Assembly: GCA_023384675.1 (NCBI GenBank)
Contig: JAHDVK010000009.1
Span: 1-64,000 of the forward strand
Direction: 5' to 3'
Source of the DNA: Bryobacteraceae bacterium
GTDB taxonomy: Bacteria > Acidobacteriota > Terriglobia > Bryobacterales > Bryobacteraceae
Length of the DNA stretch: 64,000 nucleotides
Shown here: piece by piece, positions 18,302 through 27,934 of the stretch
Layout: every line of letters starts with the position of its first letter
Position numbering within the stretch: position 1 is the stretch's first letter
Notes under the pieces: generated by a model
The model's database searches: none
Told to the model about the DNA's origin: nothing
The model's input: the letters and a program-made list of their open reading frames with translations, nothing else
Program-made: the position numbers and the translations under genes

Positions 18302-20299
18302 ATGCTGAAAATGCTCATCGCGCTGGCGATTCTGGCGCAGCCCGTTCTGGCTGCGCCGCCACCGTTTGAGGACCGGGCCTTTCCCAGCAAGGTATTCGGC
18401 CAGCAGCGGCATTACCGGCTTTTCCTGCCTGCGGACTATCACGAAGGCAGCCGCCACTTTCCGGTGATCTATTACTTCCACGGGCACAGCGACAGATACA
18501 CCCTTGAGCGTTACGACGAAGGCAAGGACACAGTGCCGAAGATCGCGCGTTTTGTCGCCTCCAACCCGGTCATCGTGGTCGCCGTGGACGGCTACGTCGC
18601 TGAGGACTATCAGGGCTTCTATGGCGGCTCGCCTTGGGATGTGCGGGAGCACGGCGGCAAGTACGACTTCGGCGCGCACTTCGAGGAACTGACCGCCCAC
18701 ATTGACTCGACCCTCAGGACGTTACCCGGCCGCCGCCACCGCGCCACGTCGGGCCTCAGCATGGGCGGCTACATGAGCCTATATCTGAGTGCGCGGCATC
18801 CCGAGTTGATCGGGAGCGCCTCGGCCTTCAATCCAGGCCCCGAGTTCTATGCCGGCGAAGCCGGGCGCCGCGTGCTCTGGCGTCCAAAGGACCATGTCTT
18901 GAACCACACCAGCACCATGGTCCGCCTGATTCGCGCCAGCGGCGATTACATCAGCCAGTATCACGAGGAAACGCGACGGGCTTACGCGCGCGAAGAAAGG
19001 GTCGCCTTCGAGTTCCGGCAGGACGAGTATCACCGCCACTGGGCCACCTCCATGGAGGAGACCTTCGCATTCCACATGCGGGCCTTTGAAACCGCCGCGC
19101 TGGCGACACCGCCGGAAGTGTTCCATCACGACAACGCCCACGCCGATTTCACCATCTGGGATTGGCGCTTCTCGCGCCGGGGAGGCGCGGCCGGTTACAC
19201 GGTTGTGCGCGACGTGTCGCAAAGCGGGCTGCGCATCGAAACACGTCGATGGGCGCCCGACGGACCGCCCGTTGCCGGCAGCACGGTGGCCGTCACCACG
19301 CCCGCGCGGTACCAGCCGGGAGCGGCCTACATCATCATCGACGCACCCCTCGATACGGGCGACGCCCGCCGGTTCACCGTGAAAGCCGGCGCCGAAGGGC
19401 GCCTGCAGTTCGACGTCGCTGGAACCGGGCGCCTGGTCAGCATCACCGGTCCCGGCGCCTCCACGCAGCAGCCCGTGCTGCTGCCTGTGAGCCACGCGGA
19501 AGGCCTACGGGTACTGCCCGGCCAGGATATCAGCCTGCCCATCCGCATCTACAACCCCCGCACGGAACTCATGAAGGATGTCCGCATCGCTCTGCGAAGC
19601 GCCTACCCGGAGGTCGAAGTAAAGGCCGGTGAAGTGGTGATTCCGGAGATCCCCGCAGGCGGCCGCGTGGATCTCTCCTCGAGCTTCAACGCGCGGTTCA
19701 CAGCGGCCGGGGGGGACTATCGCACCGCGCGCATCGATGTTTCGCTCTCGGCCGGATGGCCGGGCGCCACGGACAAGTTCGATGCGCTGATCGCGCCCGC
19801 CGCGATCGCCGAGCCCGTTGAAATGGTGATCCTCGACGGCCGCACCCACACATTCCCTGTCTTCCGGCAGAGGGGCAATCAGGGCGGGGGCGCCTCCTAC
19901 GAACGGACGGTCACGGAAGGCAACGGCAACGGCAACGGCATCCTGGAGCCCGGCGAGGAAGCCACGGTGTGGGTGAAGATCCCGCAGGGCCTCGACCCGT
20001 TTGACAAGAACAACTGGCGCCGGGTGCGCGTGTTCGCAGACTCTCCATGGATCGAAGAAGTTGAGCGGATCGAGGAGATCAAAGAACGCGAATTCACCGG
20101 CGCCAAGGATCTCACCAGCGTGATCCGCCTCTCGAACGGGGCGCCCGCGGCGGCGCCCCTGCCCGCCGTCCTCCGTACCGAAACCTGGAGCTTCCATTAC
20201 ACGCCCGATGTTCGTTTCGGTCCCGAGCGCCTGTACCAGGCGTTTCAGTTGCACCAGGGTCATGTCTTCAGGGCCGATCTCAGCCGCGCCGGCAAGTGA
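18302..20299 (+). CDS. Exported esterase-D-like alpha/beta hydrolase with C-terminal beta domains
   Basis: The 665-residue protein has a signal peptide (LIALAILAQPVLAAP). An esterase domain (about 20-240) has the strand YYFHGHSD and the nucleophile elbow SGLSMGGYMS (Ser153), like feruloyl and acetyl-xylan esterases. Residues from about 290 on are beta-rich: two Ig-like modules (around 380-480 NPRTELMKDVRIAL) and a final part with LEPGEEATVWVKIP. It probably removes acyl groups from a polysaccharide in the periplasm or outside. It is first in a tight plus-strand operon, 12 bp before the transglutaminase-like gene. An in-frame GTG nine bases upstream is an alternative start. Confidence 0.8.
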   Translation: MLKMLIALAILAQPVLAAPPPFEDRAFPSKVFGQQRHYRLFLPADYHEGSRHFPVIYYFHGHSDRYTLERYDEGKDTVPKIARFVASNPVIVVAVDGYVAEDYQGFYGGSPWDVREHGGKYDFGAHFEELTAHIDSTLRTLPGRRHRATSGLSMGGYMSLYLSARHPELIGSASAFNPGPEFYAGEAGRRVLWRPKDHVLNHTSTMVRLIRASGDYISQYHEETRRAYAREERVAFEFRQDEYHRHWATSMEETFAFHMRAFETAALATPPEVFHHDNAHADFTIWDWRFSRRGGAAGYTVVRDVSQSGLRIETRRWAPDGPPVAGSTVAVTTPARYQPGAAYIIIDAPLDTGDARRFTVKAGAEGRLQFDVAGTGRLVSITGPGASTQQPVLLPVSHAEGLRVLPGQDISLPIRIYNPRTELMKDVRIALRSAYPEVEVKAGEVVIPEIPAGGRVDLSSSFNARFTAAGGDYRTARIDVSLSAGWPGATDKFDALIAPAAIAEPVEMVILDGRTHTFPVFRQRGNQGGGASYERTVTEGNGNGNGILEPGEEATVWVKIPQGLDPFDKNNWRRVRVFADSPWIEEVERIEEIKEREFTGAKDLTSVIRLSNGAPAAAPLPAVLRTETWSFHYTPDVRFGPERLYQAFQLHQGHVFRADLSRAGK

Positions 20300-20311
20300 G
20301 GAGGAATTAGA

Positions 20312-22009
20312 ATGCGCATGCACTTTGCCTGGGTCTGGATGGCGCCCCTGCTGCTGGCGGCGGCCGCCGCCGCGCAAACGCGGCCCGTCGGCGGCCTGGT
20401 GCTCAGCAACGATCAGTGGCCGCGCGCCACGAATCTCCGGCAGTGGACCGCGGATGTCCTGCGGATTTCCGGAACGGAGAAACAGAGCGAGACCGCACAG
20501 GGTAAAGCCTTCTTCGAATGGGTGCGGCTGTTTTCGCGCATGGCGGTCGGCGGCATGATCCAATCCTTCGAAGGTGAACATGGCCGCGAACGGCCTGTGC
20601 TCGACGCGCACAAGCAACTCTTCGTCTACGGTTGGGGTTTCTGCGATACATCCAGCCGCATCGCCGAGGCGGCGTGGCAGTCTTACAAAGGCGACCCGAA
20701 AGCCGCTGAACGCGTCATCACCCAGCACGATGACGGCGGCTATCACACTATGTACCGCCTGCGAATGGATGGCCTCTACGGCGCTTTCGACCCTCGCTAC
20801 GGCTATTACCTGATCGAACGCGATGCGCCGGATGCGCGGGTGCTGGATTGGCCTGAGGTCCACGGCCGCTTTGAGATAAACCGGGGCTACACGCATCGCT
20901 CAAGGCCTTACTTCGAGATCCACGGCAAGGAGTGGGACCGCGCGCTTCTCATCCAGCCCGCCTGGTTCGAGACCGAGGCGGCATGGCGCGCTGCCGGCGC
21001 CCCGGTGGAAAACGTCTTCGGCGACGGCAAGTACGAAATGGGTACGAGGTTCCACGAGATGGGCTTCACCGTCAAGCGCGGCATGAACATTACGCGCCAT
21101 TGGGACAACTCCGCCAGGAAGTTTTACGTGCCCGCGGGCAAGCACACGCAGCGCGAATGGCCCTTTCTGCCCAGCGGCCGCTTCTACCGCGTGACAGAAA
21201 CCTCCCACGGCGGCAAATGGCCGAAGTATGATCCGAACTACGGCCGCGCGCAGCCCTACCTCTCCGCCGTGCCCACCGATGAAGGCTACCCGGCGGATCT
21301 CGCCGGCGGGCGCACCATCGGCCAGGCCTACGGCACCATCGAGTACCGCCCTCCGCTCGAAAGTGACGCTTCCGGGGATGCGATCGAGCCCGGCGCCACG
21401 CTGGTCCGCTCTGCGCAGGCGCCGCATCTGCGCCCCCGCGCTCTGGAGGGCGGCGGGGAAGCCGTGTTCGATATCCGGTCGCCGTACGTGCTTGTGGACG
21501 GGATGCTGACAGCTTCCGCAAGAGGGGCGGAACTCGCCATCCGGACGCTTCAGGCGAAGCCCCTCGACGCGTCTCAGCCCGATCATTGGACAGACTGGCA
21601 GCAGGTCTGCACCGCCGCCGGGCCGTGCGAAATGGAGCTGGGCCGCCCGCGTTTCAACGGGCGCGATGTGAGCATCCACGGCGTGTACCGCTTTCAGATC
21701 CGCGTGCGCGTCCGCGAAGAAATCGGGCGCACAACACCCGCGGGCCTTAGTTCGCTCGCTTTGAAGCTGTACTTTGAGAACGGCATCATGTCCATCCCCC
21801 CGCTGTTTGCCGGCCGCAACACAATCCGTTTGAAGGCGGCAAGAGTCCCCTCAGCTCCCGTGGAAGTCAACTACGTCTGCGAATCCGCGGGTGGTGAGCA
21901 ATCCTACCGGCGTGTTCTCGCGCCCACGGCGTTCGCCGCGGGCGAGGCCGCCTTCGAGGTCAACGCTCCGGGACTCAAGCGCTGCCGTTCGGTCTCGCTC
22001 GCTTACTGA
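20312..22009 (+). CDS. Secreted transglutaminase-like-fold protein
   Basis: The 565-residue protein has a signal peptide (WMAPLLLAAAAAAQT). Residues about 95-175 carry what looks like a transglutaminase-like triad: GWGFCDTSS (Cys111) at a helix start, GGYHTMYRLRMDG (His145) and GAFDPRYGYYL (Asp160). The rest is beta-rich with two Cys pairs and no recognised domain. In this superfamily such triads make peptidases, deamidases or inactive binding modules. It is sandwiched between an esterase and a polysaccharide lyase, so it may act on a protein- or peptide-linked glycan. A GAGGAGG ribosome site precedes the ATG by seven bases. It is separated from the next gene by one base. Confidence 0.65.
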   Translation: MRMHFAWVWMAPLLLAAAAAAQTRPVGGLVLSNDQWPRATNLRQWTADVLRISGTEKQSETAQGKAFFEWVRLFSRMAVGGMIQSFEGEHGRERPVLDAHKQLFVYGWGFCDTSSRIAEAAWQSYKGDPKAAERVITQHDDGGYHTMYRLRMDGLYGAFDPRYGYYLIERDAPDARVLDWPEVHGRFEINRGYTHRSRPYFEIHGKEWDRALLIQPAWFETEAAWRAAGAPVENVFGDGKYEMGTRFHEMGFTVKRGMNITRHWDNSARKFYVPAGKHTQREWPFLPSGRFYRVTETSHGGKWPKYDPNYGRAQPYLSAVPTDEGYPADLAGGRTIGQAYGTIEYRPPLESDASGDAIEPGATLVRSAQAPHLRPRALEGGGEAVFDIRSPYVLVDGMLTASARGAELAIRTLQAKPLDASQPDHWTDWQQVCTAAGPCEMELGRPRFNGRDVSIHGVYRFQIRVRVREEIGRTTPAGLSSLALKLYFENGIMSIPPLFAGRNTIRLKAARVPSAPVEVNYVCESAGGEQSYRRVLAPTAFAAGEAAFEVNAPGLKRCRSVSLAY

Positions 22010-22010
22010 G

Positions 22011-24380
22011 ATGACTGCCAGGCCCCATCTCCGCCTTCTCGCTGCCTGCTTGCTGCTGGCGGTGGCGGCGCAGGCCCAGCGCCTGCCTCACACTCCGCCG
22101 ATCGATGCACCGCCGGTTCGTGAAGGACATCCGCGGCTGGTGTTCCGTGCGGAAAGCTCCCAGGGAACGGGCCGCACGATTACTGAACTGCGGCGACTCT
22201 ATGCCGCGGATGTTTTTTTCCGCTCTACCTTCGACCAAGCGCTGGCCGCGTGCGCGTCTTCCAGCCACCCCGCGATGGCGGCAGCGTGCTGGCTGGTCAG
22301 CGGCGATGAACAACACGCCAGGACCGCGGCGCGCATGCTGGACGCGGACCCCATCACTTCCACCGGCCCTGGCCGCTATTCGAACATCTGGTCCTTCGCC
22401 TTGGCCTGGGATTGGCTGCATGGCCATTCGCTGTTGGACGGCGGCCTCCGTGAGCGTGCCGCCGGGCGCATCGCCGCACGCCTGCGTTCCGAACTGGATG
22501 AACTCGACGGCACGGGTATGGCGATCTGGCACGGCCGGAACCAGGCGTCAAACGGCGCCATCGTTGCCGCCCTGGCTCTGGCCGGTTTGCCGGGTCAGGA
22601 TGACGACCTGCGCCGCGCGGCCGGCCACTACGCAACTGCGTTGAAAGCCCTCAAGTTCTCCGAAGGCTGGCCCGAGGGGCCCAGCTACTGGATCTACAAC
22701 CGCGCCTTGCCCTATGCGCTTGCCGCCGACTGCTTCATTACCGCCACCGGACAAGATTCGCTGGCCGGCATCAGCATCCGCGGCGTCATGCGCACCATCG
22801 GCCTGTGGACCATCTACTCCTTTGGCCCGAATGGCGTCTTCGAGCCTTACGGCGATTCGGCGGGATCGCTGCGGCTCGGCGAAACCGGCATGTGGGAAGC
22901 CAGCCTCGACTACTTCGCCCGGCTCTCCTGCGATCCCGCCGTCGCCGCCGCGGCGGACTTCCTCCGCGCGCGCTCGCCCGCACCATACGGCAAACGGCCC
23001 ATCCACTGGTACGCGGCGCTCGCCTACGGTCCAGTTCCGCGGCCAACCGCGAACTACGATCCCCGCCTGCCCGAGCTTTGGATGCGCGAACATCTGCCGC
23101 AGTCTATGCTCTTCGGCCGCGGCTCGCTCGGCGTCGCATTTTTCCGCGGCGATTGGGGCGATGCCAATGAGCTATACGCCTCGTTCAAGGCTGGCGACAT
23201 GCTGGCCCATCACGACCACCACCAGGCTGGTCATTTCAGTATCCAATTGGGCGGCTTGCTGGCCCCGCTCACTGGAGTCTATGGCGCGTCCCCTTACACC
23301 GGCGCTTACCGGCTCGGTTACGCCATTCAGACTGTGGCCGCCAACAGCCTGCTGGTCCTCGCTCCCGGCGAAACCTCGCGCGCGCTGCTCGCCCAGCCTG
23401 GCCGCCCCTGGACCGCGCTTTCCGGCGGACAGCGTGTGATTCATCCCACGGGCTTCGATTGCCTGAGCGTCGAGGACTTCCAGCGGCAGCTCAACTCAGG
23501 CCGCCACCTGGAACAGGCCACGATCACAGCGTATACGAGCTTTCCCGGCAAACTCGACTACATCGCCGCCGATATTACCGCCGCCTACAACTCCACCCGC
23601 TTCGCCGAAACGGGCAGCGCCGCCAAGGTGTCCCGCGTGACGCGCCAGTTCGCCTATTTGCGGCGGGAACGCGCCTTCGTCATCTTCGACCGCGTCGACA
23701 CCACGCATCCGTCCTACACGCCCAAGTTCCTCCTGCACGCGCTGGCCAAGCCCCGCACGGCCACCGAACGGCGGCTCGCCGGCAACAGCGATAACGACGG
23801 CATTCTGGAATCGCGCGACCGCATCGTGCGGCTTGAACACGGCTGCGGCGTGATGACGCAACACATCCTGCTGCCCGCACAGGCCCGCATTCTCAAAATC
23901 GGCGGGCCGGGTTACTCCGGCTATGTCGAAGCCGGCGGCGATCAGTCGCGCGGCTTCAACGGAGTGAACCTGCGGCCCGACCCCGGCAAGGGCGGCGGCA
24001 GCGCCAAGCCCGCCGGGCAGTGGCGCCTGGAAGTCGAACCGGCGGCGAACGGCTCTTCGCACCGCTTTCTCACCGTCCTGCTGCCCCGGCTGGCCTCGGA
24101 GACCGCGCCTCCGCCTCGCGTCGAAATGATCGGCGCGGGCGGCTCCGCCGTGGCCGTCCGCGTGGGTGGCAGCATGGCGGTCTTTTCGAACGGCGGCGGC
24201 CCGCTGGACCGCTTGGAACTGGAGAGCGGAGCGGCGCTCGAAGCCTGGATTTTTGACGCCGAACCCGGCGCGCATTACCTGCTCGACGGGCGCGCCTGGC
24301 GGGCTGATCCCGAGGGGGCTCTTTTCGTTTCCTGGCCCGCCGGCCAGGAGACGCTTCTGAAGATGGCGCTGCCGAAGTAG
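22011..24380 (+). CDS. Exported heparinase II/III-like polysaccharide lyase
   Basis: The 789-residue protein has a signal peptide (LRLLAACLLLAVAAQAQ). An (alpha/alpha) toroid (about 40-350) includes GRNQASNGA and the EGWPEGPSYWIYN segment that matches the active-site region of heparinase II/III and alginate lyases. A beta-sandwich C-terminal domain starts with the hallmark KAGDMLAHHDHHQAGHFS (residues 394-410). It should cleave uronic-acid-containing polysaccharide by beta-elimination, with unknown substrate. The start at 22011 follows the upstream stop by one base; the frame is open further upstream but lies inside the previous gene. Confidence 0.8.
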   Translation: MTARPHLRLLAACLLLAVAAQAQRLPHTPPIDAPPVREGHPRLVFRAESSQGTGRTITELRRLYAADVFFRSTFDQALAACASSSHPAMAAACWLVSGDEQHARTAARMLDADPITSTGPGRYSNIWSFALAWDWLHGHSLLDGGLRERAAGRIAARLRSELDELDGTGMAIWHGRNQASNGAIVAALALAGLPGQDDDLRRAAGHYATALKALKFSEGWPEGPSYWIYNRALPYALAADCFITATGQDSLAGISIRGVMRTIGLWTIYSFGPNGVFEPYGDSAGSLRLGETGMWEASLDYFARLSCDPAVAAAADFLRARSPAPYGKRPIHWYAALAYGPVPRPTANYDPRLPELWMREHLPQSMLFGRGSLGVAFFRGDWGDANELYASFKAGDMLAHHDHHQAGHFSIQLGGLLAPLTGVYGASPYTGAYRLGYAIQTVAANSLLVLAPGETSRALLAQPGRPWTALSGGQRVIHPTGFDCLSVEDFQRQLNSGRHLEQATITAYTSFPGKLDYIAADITAAYNSTRFAETGSAAKVSRVTRQFAYLRRERAFVIFDRVDTTHPSYTPKFLLHALAKPRTATERRLAGNSDNDGILESRDRIVRLEHGCGVMTQHILLPAQARILKIGGPGYSGYVEAGGDQSRGFNGVNLRPDPGKGGGSAKPAGQWRLEVEPAANGSSHRFLTVLLPRLASETAPPPRVEMIGAGGSAVAVRVGGSMAVFSNGGGPLDRLELESGAALEAWIFDAEPGAHYLLDGRAWRADPEGALFVSWPAGQETLLKMALPK

Positions 24381-24390
24381 CAGCAGATGT

Positions 24391-24400
24391 GGAGGTGATC
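24391..24400 (+). promoter_or_regulatory. Full-length Shine-Dalgarno deciding a GTG start
   Basis: GGAGGTGATC is complementary over ten bases to the usual 3' end of 16S rRNA. It is placed correctly for the GTG codons at 24403 or 24406, and too far from the ATG at 24415, so the amidohydrolase probably starts with GTG. Confidence 0.6.
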
Positions 24401-24402
24401 TG

Positions 24403-25527
24403 GTGGTGAAATACATGAAGACCGTCCTGACTGTCACCGCGCTGGCCTTGTTGACGGCTGCGCCCGCGCGTTCTCAAGAAGTAAAGTACGGGGTGCCCGT
24501 CAAGGCCGGGCCCATGGACGCCATTCTCGCGAAGGACCGCAACCCCGCCTCCTCTCTCGTCGTCCCCGTGACGGAAGTCAGCAAGGCGAAGTTCCCCGTC
24601 ATCGATGCCCACACGCACTCCTCGATGTCGCGCATCCGGTCAAAGGAAGACGTCCGCCGCTGGGTGCGGACGATGGACGAAGTGGGCGTCGAACTCTCCG
24701 TGGTGTTCACCAACGCCAGTGGAGCCGCGTTCGACCGGCAGGTGGAGTGGTTTGCCGAATACCCGTCGCGGTTTCAGCTCTGGTATTCACTCGATACCTC
24801 CGGCGCCGATGAGCCGGACTTCACAGCAAAAGCGCTCGCCGAGCTCGAACGCGTCTACCGCAAGGGCGCCCGCGGCCTCGGCGAGATCACTGACAAGGGT
24901 TGGGGCGTCGAACGGAACGAAAACACCGCCGCGCCCCGCGCGCGGCGCATGCGGTTCGATGACCCGCGGCTCGACGCCATCTGGCAGAAATGCGCCGAGC
25001 TGAACATGCCCGTCAACATCCACATCGCCGACCACCCCTCGGCCTGGAAACCCCAGGACGCGAACCAGGAACGCACCGCCGATTTCCAGACCTTCGCGCT
25101 GTACGGCAAGGACGTGCCCTCCTACGAAGACCTGCTCACCGTGCGAGAACGCCTCCTCGCCCGGCACCCGAAAACGAAGTTTGTCTTCTGCCACTTTGCC
25201 AATCAGGGCAACGACACCGCGGCGCTCGCGCAACTGCTCGACCGCTTCCCCAACATGTACCTCGACATCTCGGCGCGCGACTACGAAATCGGCCGCCAGC
25301 CCCGGACGATGCGGAGGTTTCTTCAGAAGTACCGCGACCGCATCATGTTCGGCACCGACATGGGCGCGGACAAACAAATGTACCTGGACTGGTGGCGGCT
25401 GCTCGAAACCGGCGACGAGTACATGCCGGGCCGCGTCTGGTGGCCTTACTATGGCCTGGAACTCGACGATGCCACTTTGAAGGCGCTCTATCGCGACACC
25501 GCCCTGAAAGTGCTGAACTTCAAATAG
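24403..25527 (+). CDS. Exported metal-dependent amidohydrolase (amidohydrolase 2 family)
   Basis: The 374-residue protein has a signal peptide (TVLTVTALALLTAAPARS). A TIM barrel shows the metal-binding VIDAHTHSS (His70, His72), NIHIADHP, VFCHFANQGND and the C-terminal RIMFGTDMGAD aspartate, as in amidohydrolase-2/ACMSD-like proteins. These act as hydrolases or decarboxylases; the substrate is unknown. It is last in the esterase, transglutaminase-like, lyase operon, 22 bp after the lyase. Start choice rests on the strong ribosome site at 24391. Confidence 0.85.
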   Translation: MVKYMKTVLTVTALALLTAAPARSQEVKYGVPVKAGPMDAILAKDRNPASSLVVPVTEVSKAKFPVIDAHTHSSMSRIRSKEDVRRWVRTMDEVGVELSVVFTNASGAAFDRQVEWFAEYPSRFQLWYSLDTSGADEPDFTAKALAELERVYRKGARGLGEITDKGWGVERNENTAAPRARRMRFDDPRLDAIWQKCAELNMPVNIHIADHPSAWKPQDANQERTADFQTFALYGKDVPSYEDLLTVRERLLARHPKTKFVFCHFANQGNDTAALAQLLDRFPNMYLDISARDYEIGRQPRTMRRFLQKYRDRIMFGTDMGADKQMYLDWWRLLETGDEYMPGRVWWPYYGLELDDATLKALYRDTALKVLNFK

Positions 25528-26359
25528 GCCGGCGCCCTGCCGCACGCTGACCGCCGGCGGCACGGCCAGGGCCGCCAGCAAGAGGCGGCAGACGAATTTC
25601 AAAGGCCGGAATAAGTGACGCCGGTTGAGGAGACTTCAACGGACGGCGAAACAGTGCTCTGGGCTCAACCCAGTTCATTTAAGGATTCTGACTCTTCTGG
25701 CAGCATCGATCCGGGGGGTCCGGCACCGCCTGCACGGCCGCAAGCCGCAGGGACTCGTCCTTCGCTTCACTTTTGCGAACCGGGCACCTCGCCTTTGTCT
25801 CGCGCCGTGATGCCGGGTCGAGCCTTGGCAGGCCTGTTTTTCGCCGGATTGCTGAATACGAAGCGACCGTAAAGGACGCAGCCCTTCATGCCAGGATCGC
25901 AGCGAACCAGGTTCACCTTTTGGCAATTGCCGTCGATCTCATGCGGGCAAGTCCAACTTGACATTCATGTGGCCCTGGGTCCAGATTACATCCACAGAGT
26001 AGCAGGCCGATGTAACCGCAGTCACAGAAAAAGCCTCGATCAAGATGATCGAGCGGCTTCGGTAGCTCACTCTCCCCTTTCCCTGATGCTTCCCACCGCT
26101 GCCTGGCGGAACGTTACGGGAGACTCGAATGGTTTGAAGTTTGAAAGTGCCGGAGGCCAGCCATTCGTGCAATGGCTGCTCGACTGTGCCCGTCCGCCTT
26201 CTCAGATAGGTTCTCCATCGATTCGCACTTCCCTGTTGAGCTGCCAGAAATTCTCGATGTGGCCTCAGCGGAACAAGAAAAGCTGTGGACGTCCCCGGTG
26301 ACGCGGCGAAAGGGCTTGGGCCGGCGGGCGAGAGACCTCTGCGGACCCAGCGACCGCGT
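25528..26359. other. Intergenic region between convergent units
   Basis: About 830 bases between the amidohydrolase end and the end of a minus-strand secreted-protein gene. Apart from a possible small Cys-containing protein (25767-25964, minus) I see no gene. No perfect T-tailed terminator is visible. Confidence 0.4.
25767..25964 (-). CDS. Possible small cysteine-containing protein
   Basis: The 65-codon frame starts MSSWTCPHEIDGNCQKV and continues with LVRCDPGMKGCVLYGRFVF. The four Cys (6, 14, 22, 28) have the look of a small metal-binding knuckle. Its second half is basic and Lys/Pro-rich. I do not recognise the family. The composition is more protein-like than other frames in this gap, but there is no clear ribosome site and it may be a fragment. 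Confidence 0.35.
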   Translation of the reverse strand: MSSWTCPHEIDGNCQKVNLVRCDPGMKGCVLYGRFVFSNPAKNRPAKARPGITARDKGEVPGSQK

Positions 26360-27934
26360 TTATGGGTTCACCAGCACGGCTGAGCCGATGAACGGCGCGC
26401 CCATTCCGCCCGCCGGCATGTTGGTGAACATCAGCAGCACCTTCGGGTCGCCGGTTGGCGAGAAGAAGGCGTGGTCGTCCAAGAAACTTTCTTCCGCTTC
26501 GGTGAGCGATCCGCCGCCGGGCCAAAGGTAATGAACGTTGCGGGCGCTGGCGAGGGGTTCCCAATCCTCGAAAGCGGGCTGGGGCGAATGATCCGCTGAG
26601 GCAGGGCCGGCGTAGATCATCTGCATGGGTTTGCGCGGCGGCGTGCCGGGGCCGGGAAGCGCCGGTTCGAAGTGCCGGTTGAAGTACATCTTGTAGCGGC
26701 CGCCGCCAAGGTGAACGGGGAAGGGGGCCTGCACGCCCGTGAGCATTTTCGGGCAGCCGTCCTCGCCATACCGCACCTGCCAGCGCCCGCCATCCCAGAC
26801 GGCATAGGCGGCGTTCATCTGAAAGGGGGAGCAGCGCCGGTCGGGCCACTCGGTGGTGAACCACATGAAGGCGCCCGGTTTCATGTTCCAGACCCAGGAG
26901 TCGAGTACGGGATAGCCGATTTTGAATTGGCGGGCATGGCGGAGGACGGGATTACCGCGCTCGCCGTCCACATCGACGCCCACCGCCATCTGGGGCTCAC
27001 AGGGACCGCCGGGGGAGAAATCGTCCAGCGTGGCGCACTGGGTTGGCTGGCCGGGATGGAAATCGCGCCCCCAGTAGCCGTCCTGGCTGTCCAGGTAGAG
27101 GATGCGAGTGCGGCCGTCGAAGCCTTGCGCTTCGAAGTAGAGGCGGACGACACCGCCCGCCTCGGGTGGCAGCGGCACGGCCTGGAACAGCGCGATGGCG
27201 GTGGCGAGGCTGCGGGATGCTGCGCAGGCCGGGTCCTGGACTGGCGGCCCGCCGGGGGTTGCCGGGGCCGGCTGGCAGACGCGGCGGAGTCCGTAGCTGG
27301 GCAGACCGCGGAAGCGGGAGGCCGACTCGATGGAATCGGCGGACGGCGCGATTATTTCGCCGAGCTTGACGCCTTTCTCGTGGCCCAACTGCGGCACGTA
27401 ATACAACTGGACTTTGCCGGCCAGCTCGGGTCCGGCCCAGCCGCCGTAGCGCAAGGGATAAGGGGCGACATTGCCGTCGTCCACGATGCGGTCCGCCGTC
27501 TGGAAGGAGATGCCGGAGCCCTGAATTCGCCAGTATTCCTCCTCAGTGGATAGCGCAGCAGGCTCTTCGGCTTCGATGTATTCGGCGCAATCCCAGTCTA
27601 CGCATGCGCGCAGATAGATGACGTATTCCGTGCCCGCCTTCAGATTGTCGAAGAGATACTGAGTTTCCGCCGCGGACGTCTCCACTTGCAGGACGCCGCG
27701 CTGTTCCAGCGCCACCAGGACATAGAACGCGATGGGCTTTAACGGGCGGAGCCAGCGGACGGCGAGCGAACTTGAGGAGGCGTAGGTTTCACCGGCATGT
27801 TCGAACGCGCCGGTGCGTGAGGCTGTCAGCGCAGCGGGCCACGAGCCGGCGTAGCGAGGAGCCGGCGGCTCCTGCGCCGGAGTTGCTAGCGGATGGAGCA
27901 AGGCCAGCAGGAGAGCGGCAGGGGCAATTCGCAT
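26360..27934 (-). CDS. Secreted protein with fibronectin-III-like and propeller-like regions
   Basis: The 524-residue protein has a signal peptide (PAALLLALLHPLATPAQ). Residues about 30-110 resemble a fibronectin type III module (VRWLRPLKPIAFYVLV, LKAGTEYVIYLRAC). The rest repeats W/Y-rich strands such as VQLYYVPQLGHEKG, RILYLDSQDGYWGRDF and GGGRYKMYFNRHFEPA, reminiscent of five-bladed beta-propeller glycosidases (GH43/GH32-like). I see no certain catalytic triad. The start at 27934 is chosen because it opens the signal peptide; the frame is open upstream. It stands alone. Confidence 0.6.
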   Translation of the reverse strand: MRIAPAALLLALLHPLATPAQEPPAPRYAGSWPAALTASRTGAFEHAGETYASSSSLAVRWLRPLKPIAFYVLVALEQRGVLQVETSAAETQYLFDNLKAGTEYVIYLRACVDWDCAEYIEAEEPAALSTEEEYWRIQGSGISFQTADRIVDDGNVAPYPLRYGGWAGPELAGKVQLYYVPQLGHEKGVKLGEIIAPSADSIESASRFRGLPSYGLRRVCQPAPATPGGPPVQDPACAASRSLATAIALFQAVPLPPEAGGVVRLYFEAQGFDGRTRILYLDSQDGYWGRDFHPGQPTQCATLDDFSPGGPCEPQMAVGVDVDGERGNPVLRHARQFKIGYPVLDSWVWNMKPGAFMWFTTEWPDRRCSPFQMNAAYAVWDGGRWQVRYGEDGCPKMLTGVQAPFPVHLGGGRYKMYFNRHFEPALPGPGTPPRKPMQMIYAGPASADHSPQPAFEDWEPLASARNVHYLWPGGGSLTEAEESFLDDHAFFSPTGDPKVLLMFTNMPAGGMGAPFIGSAVLVNP

